A DNA stretch of 64,000 nt from Oryzias latipes (Eukaryota; Chordata; Actinopteri; Beloniformes; Adrianichthyidae): the NCBI RefSeq assembly GCF_002234675.1, contig NC_019870.2:2376985-2440984 (forward strand). The letters run 5' to 3'. Below the pieces are notes generated by a model, which saw only the letters and a list, made by a program, of their open reading frames with translations, was not told the DNA's origin and did not search any database. Every line of letters starts with the position of its first letter. The first letter of the stretch is position 1. Below are positions 52,956-64,000 of the stretch, one piece after another. The position numbers and the translations under genes are program-made.

Positions 52956-54079
52956 CTTTCCTCCTCAAACGTCACAGTCTCTGTCAGACGAACGCCGCCA
53001 GAATGGACCAATCACGACGCAGAGAGGCGGGGCCTCTGACAGAGCTTCCTCCGCTGTCTTCATAACGATGGCGGACTTTTGGAGGTTTTTCCCACAATCT
53101 GACAATTTAGGAGGCGGGGAAAAATTGAAATAATTTAAGTATGACGTAAAGCGTTCAACTGGACAATTAGTGAAGCACGTTTGCATTTTAAGTGCCTTAT
53201 GATAGGTGAGACCTCTGCTTTAAATATTAAACTTAGGTTTTGTGACATTTATGTATGGAATTTTTCTTTACACTTCCTGGAAACATAATGAAAGTTTTTA
53301 AACTGCTGCAGATTAAAAAAACACATTTTTTTTGCTATCATTATCGTTATTTATATTTATTTATTAATTTCATTTATTTCTTTATTTTAAGACTTTGCTA
53401 AATGTGTGTATTTTGTGTATGACTGGATTGATAAAAATAAAAATCTTTCAAAAACAAGTTAAAAACTCATCACCATTAAAAACAAAATCTTTTTCTAAAT
53501 AAAGTGACTTTTAATTTCAATTCAGGAGAGCGACAAAGTAACTGTGTGTACAATGATGATCATGATTAAAAAATAAATAGAAAAAAATGGCAATTACAAT
53601 GTGTTACAAAATATGTGGAATAGTTTACATATTTAAAAAAACACCTCTTCAAAACAAATTTTGCAGTTGAATAGTCCGTTATTTTCAAATATGTGTTGCT
53701 CAGATTTGTCAAGACAGCTGTTTAGATGGCGTGCAGCAGCGCCGTCACAGAGCCAACCCCCCACCCCACCACACCCCTCGCCGTCATACATGCATCATGT
53801 ACATACACATGACTGTGACACTTTTGTTTTTTTTACAACTGCGGTATAGTTTCCAACATACAGAATGTTTACAACAATTATCCAACCACAGACAATAAAG
53901 TTAATAAATGATCGTTTGATTCGATAAACACACGTTCTCTAATGAAAACAGCTGAGTATACAGTACGTCAACCCGCGGCAGGATGGGCTCTACGTGTCAG
54001 ACCGCTCAGAAACATACAATGACTTTCCGGTGGCAGAAAACGCCGTGACACACAGTTCATTTACAGAAAAAGTTCAACA

Positions 54080-54104
54080 CCCCCCCCCCCCCCCCCCCCC
54101 CCCC
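54080..54104 (+). repeat. Poly-C run of 25
   Basis: Twenty-five consecutive C bases. The length may be unreliable because such homopolymers are assembly-error prone. Confidence 0.85.
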
Positions 54105-54686
54105 GCGGCAAACCAACAGTGTTTGTGTGTGGGGCGTTCACAGTGCTGCGGGACACAACGAAAACCTCAGCTCTGCCTCAAAGAACCGTTTCGATGTGGG
54201 AGAATCCTCTACGCTCTGGTGTTTGTGGGAAGCTTCGTGACGTTTTCTGTCATTTGTTATAGAAAAGACAAAAACAACAAACGAAAAAACAAAAAAAAAA
54301 CTGCTTGGACACAAATTTTTGCGATCTAATACCCGATTGGACAGATGTAAATTTTAAAGTAGTTCTTGTATCTCTGCTCAAACTATCAGGCTATAAAGTG
54401 TGATACCACACCCTAGTGGCCAAGGGTGGTATAGCAATTCAAGAGACGTCCTTGCTAGCGTAACTCTTCTACTGTTTACGAAATTGGAGTAATTTCAACG
54501 GATTTCAACGCTGCTTTTCTGAGAGTCAGAATCAGCTGGTTTCCATTAATTGCATAAGTGTTGATTGCGTAAACGGTCAAAGAGTTACGGTAGTTCAAAG
54601 AACGTCAACACAGGAGCCAAAGCTTTTTCAAGCTAAAGGTTTTGTTCAGAGAAAACTATAAACTGATCATAAAATGTTGATTTTCT

Positions 54687-55290
54687 TAAGGCTGTGTCAC
54701 AGAGCAGCTACATACATTTTGTGCGTTTTCCACGTATGAAATGTCCGTCTTTTGTGATACACGTGTGACTAACGTAATCCATAAGTGTTTCCCGCTTTCG
54801 TCATCTGTCGATGTGGGCAGATGTCCGTCGAGGGTTTCATCCGACGGGAATTCGGCTTTGAGATGTTCAAAACTTTTTGGTCGGTTGAGAACTAAGCAGT
54901 TTACGTGTATTTTACATAGTTTATCTACAATTATTACGTTAATGTTACGCAATTGGGCGAGGTGTTTGTGAGATGGTTTTCCACGACCGTATGTCTATCA
55001 GACTTTTCACACATGTACCACCCATGTACAACTTTTATATCAGCTCACATATCACAAATTAGGTTATCGACGCACGAATCATTAATGAATTTCATATAAC
55101 AGCGCAAAAATCATGCACGCTTCTTTGCGGGGTTTACTCGTTCTTCATTGGTCTAACGTGGTTCATTTGTGATACATCTGTGAAATTTTTACGTAAAGAC
55201 CACAACTTTTCACACTTTTTCCACATATGACCAATTTTCATCCATGCAATATGCGCAAAATTTACCTAGTGGTCGTGTGACTCGGCCTTA
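54687..55290. mobile_element. MITE family C, copy 3 (inverted)
   Basis: Starts TAAGGCTGTGTCAC and ends GTGTGACTCGGCCTTA. It is the opposite orientation to the copy at 46442. The interior has ATGACCAATTTTCATCCATG and CCCATGTACAACTTTTATAT. This is the longest copy of the family in the window and has the best-preserved inverted ends. Confidence 0.75.
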
Positions 55291-56254
55291 ACATGTTAAC
55301 ACTTGAGATTTGGGGTAAATTCGCACATCTGGTCCCGTGACTTTAGCTTCATACCAAGTCTCTATTAAAGGGGATCGTCTAAAATGAAATATCCAGTTAG
55401 AAAACCAGATTAATTTATTCAAAAAAGAGAATAATAGTGTCTGAATTTACCTCAAACAGACAAACATTGTTGGGTTTGGAATTTTTATATTGTTTTTTTT
55501 TTATATTGAAATTGCAGAGAAAAACAGATTCATTAGGATGATTTAAAAAAACAACTTGAAACCTTGTACCAAAGTTGACAAATTAAGAATGCTACTTTTG
55601 TTTTATGGAGGGTCAATTTTTCTTGTGTTTCTTATTTTCTGGAAGACCCTCAACATCCTACTCAAAGCTTGTTTTAGACACCAAACACCTCAAGGTAAAC
55701 TGCTGCTTTGGCATTGGCCACGCCTCCTTCAGGCACCAACCAGCTCACATTGACAACAGCTGGAAAAGTCCCATTTTGATTCAAAATGGTGGCTTACTGG
55801 AGCCAACGAGTCCATAGCAACCATAGATTCTTTTTCACCTTTTCGGTCGATAAAAACATTGATCATTTTTTAAAATCTCCATGTCAAAGTAATTTTTCCA
55901 ATTTTCCTTAGTAACCAGCGTTTTTGCACATTCCCTTCACAAACATGAAGCAAACCCCAGAAATACCAAATGTTGTGGTTCCACAAATGACCACTTGAGG
56001 CTGGTTTCAGTAGAGAGTCCAGAGGCATGACCTTGCACTAAAAGTTAACATACAGTCTGGTGTCAAAGATGCTGCTGTTGTTTATTGCTTCATTTGCTAA
56101 TCAACACAGCTGTGTTTGTGTGTGAAAATTTTTTTTTTCTACCTTAAAAAAACTACCACCTTAACAACGGTGCAGTGCGAAAGTCACTGATGTGTTTTCT
56201 AACGAGCTGCATTTCTAGATTAGACTGAAGAAACAGGTGTGAAGTTGTGTAATT

Positions 56255-56807
56255 CAGTGGTCCCCAACCCCCAGAGCACAGACCGGTACCGGTCCGTTGG
56301 GCAGCTGGTACCGGGCTGCAGAGATAAAAACCAAAAACACCACCTTTCCGTTTTATTTCTAATCTGACTCTGAAAGACGTTTAATTTTGGGAAAACTACT
56401 GGATTCTCTTCACCACTTCCAACTCATTCCTGACGCAGGTCAAGTCGCTCGGTCACGTGTGGAAGATTCATCCCATACTTTCTTAAAGCGACTGCTCCGA
56501 CTGATAAACGGAAACCTTCAAGCTAGCCATGTTAACAAAAACAAACGTAACGGAAAGATTCTTTTGGCAGAAAAGAGGAAACAGAAGAAGAGCCTTCCAC
56601 TTCAAAATAAAAGAAATCTGCACTTAACAGACAAAAACCAGGCGTCTTTCCTTCAAATGTGGATTAATAGTGACAGTTTTTCAGGGAAACTGGAAGCTTA
56701 AAGGAAGAAAAGATTTTAGGCCAACTTCATCCTTGTACTGGCTGGTCGGTGCAAATATTGTCTGACATGAAGCCGGTCTGTGGCCTGAAAAGGGTTGGAC
56801 ACCACTG
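56255..56807. mobile_element. hAT-type non-autonomous element
   Basis: Ends CAGTGGTCCCCAACCC and GGGTTGGACACCACTG are near-perfect 16-bp inverted repeats. The flanking 8-mers GTGTAATT and CTGTAATC match at 6 of 8 positions, as expected for an aged hAT duplication. The 553-bp interior has a short Lys-rich frame with no recognisable transposase domain. Confidence 0.8.
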
Positions 56808-57437
56808 CTGTAATCCTCTGGAATGAGTTTAAATACATTTGAAAACAGTTCCAAAAAAATAAAAATCTCATCTGACATGTTGGTATTTTACATCAAGATC
56901 TGGGATATCATCGCAGCAGATCTTTTAACCTCGTTTTGTGCAGTTTCTATGGTGACAGTTTGGGGGTGGAGTCACTGAGCTTTGTAGGACGTTATAAATG
57001 TGAGTTTCTTATGTTTTCATGTTTAGATGGGAGCGTTGTTAAACCTGTAGGTGAAGCTTAAAAACTGAAAGGCGGCACCTGTGACCAAACTGAAGACGTC
57101 TGGAGAGCAGACGGCAGACACGTTCAGCTGTTTTTGCGTGTCTTTTAATCAAAATGTCACCAGAGTTTAGTGTTTTTGTGCTAGAAGGTTGGTTTGGTAC
57201 GTTTGGACTCAGCGTGACTGTACAATGACTCTCCAGCAGGGGGCGCCCTGCCTCTCGCAGCAGAAATGGTTCAAAAAGCTTCGAGTTCCTCCTGGTCAAA
57301 CCTTCTGAGTCGACGTGTCGCAGGCGGCGTGGGCGGAGTCCAGCTTAGAGAACGGAATGACACACGACAACACTGCCACTCACGCACACACAGAGCAGGG
57401 CGTTCACCCGGCGACGGCGGATGGGAGGCCGGAAGCT

Positions 57438-63998
<6,561 letters not shown>

Positions 63999-64000
63999 GA

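Larger units (their letters stand above)
52956..57437. other. ppia-zmiz2 intergenic region
   Basis: No gene recognised. It holds a 25-C run at 54080-54104, an inverted family C copy (54687-55290), a hAT-type element (56255-56807) and AT-rich filler. The part next to 57438 should be zmiz2 3' UTR on the minus strand. Confidence 0.55.

Overview
The window is nuclear DNA of a ray-finned fish. It holds split genes with GT-AG introns, little coding density, and many short non-autonomous DNA transposons, plus Rex3-like and L1-like LINE copies. The gene products match vertebrate pnx, AEBP1, DDX56, DUSP26, PPIA and ZMIZ2. The short-element families look percomorph, perhaps a medaka (Oryzias) relative; that last step is an inference from remembered repeat families.

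Layout: pnx (+, 2.7-3.3 kb), a 4.8 kb repeat-bearing gap, aebp1 (+, 8.1-25.6 kb, 20 coding exons), a short convergent gap with strong hairpins, ddx56 (-, 27.8-39.1 kb, 14 exons), a 1.2 kb divergent spacer, dusp26 (+, 40.3-43.1 kb, 3 coding exons), a 6.8 kb gap with no recognisable gene, ppia (-, 50.0-52.9 kb, 5 exons), another gap, and the 3' half of zmiz2 (-, 57.4-64.0 kb, running off the right edge). I rebuilt every exon by hand from reading frame, splice sites and remembered family sequences. All phases close, giving 177 aa (Pnx), 987 aa (Aebp1), 558 aa (Ddx56), 197 aa (Dusp26) and 165 aa (Ppia).

The genes do not form one pathway. They are a homeodomain repressor, a secreted collagen-associated pseudo-carboxypeptidase, a nucleolar helicase, a dual-specificity phosphatase, cyclophilin A and a PIAS-like transcription coregulator. 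Their grouping is a synteny signal: AEBP1, DDX56, PPIA and ZMIZ2 all lie on human 7p13, while pnx and dusp26 are interleaved here.

The non-coding DNA is mostly mobile-element debris. There are two TTAA-flanked MITE families, a Harbinger-type MITE with a TCA duplication, hAT-type elements, foldbacks, nested insertions that split an older repeat or inverted-repeat arm, a young 5'-truncated L1 with a 16-bp target duplication, a probable solo LTR, and three degenerate tandem arrays. I found no CRISPR array, rRNA, convincing tRNA gene or new defence-like system.
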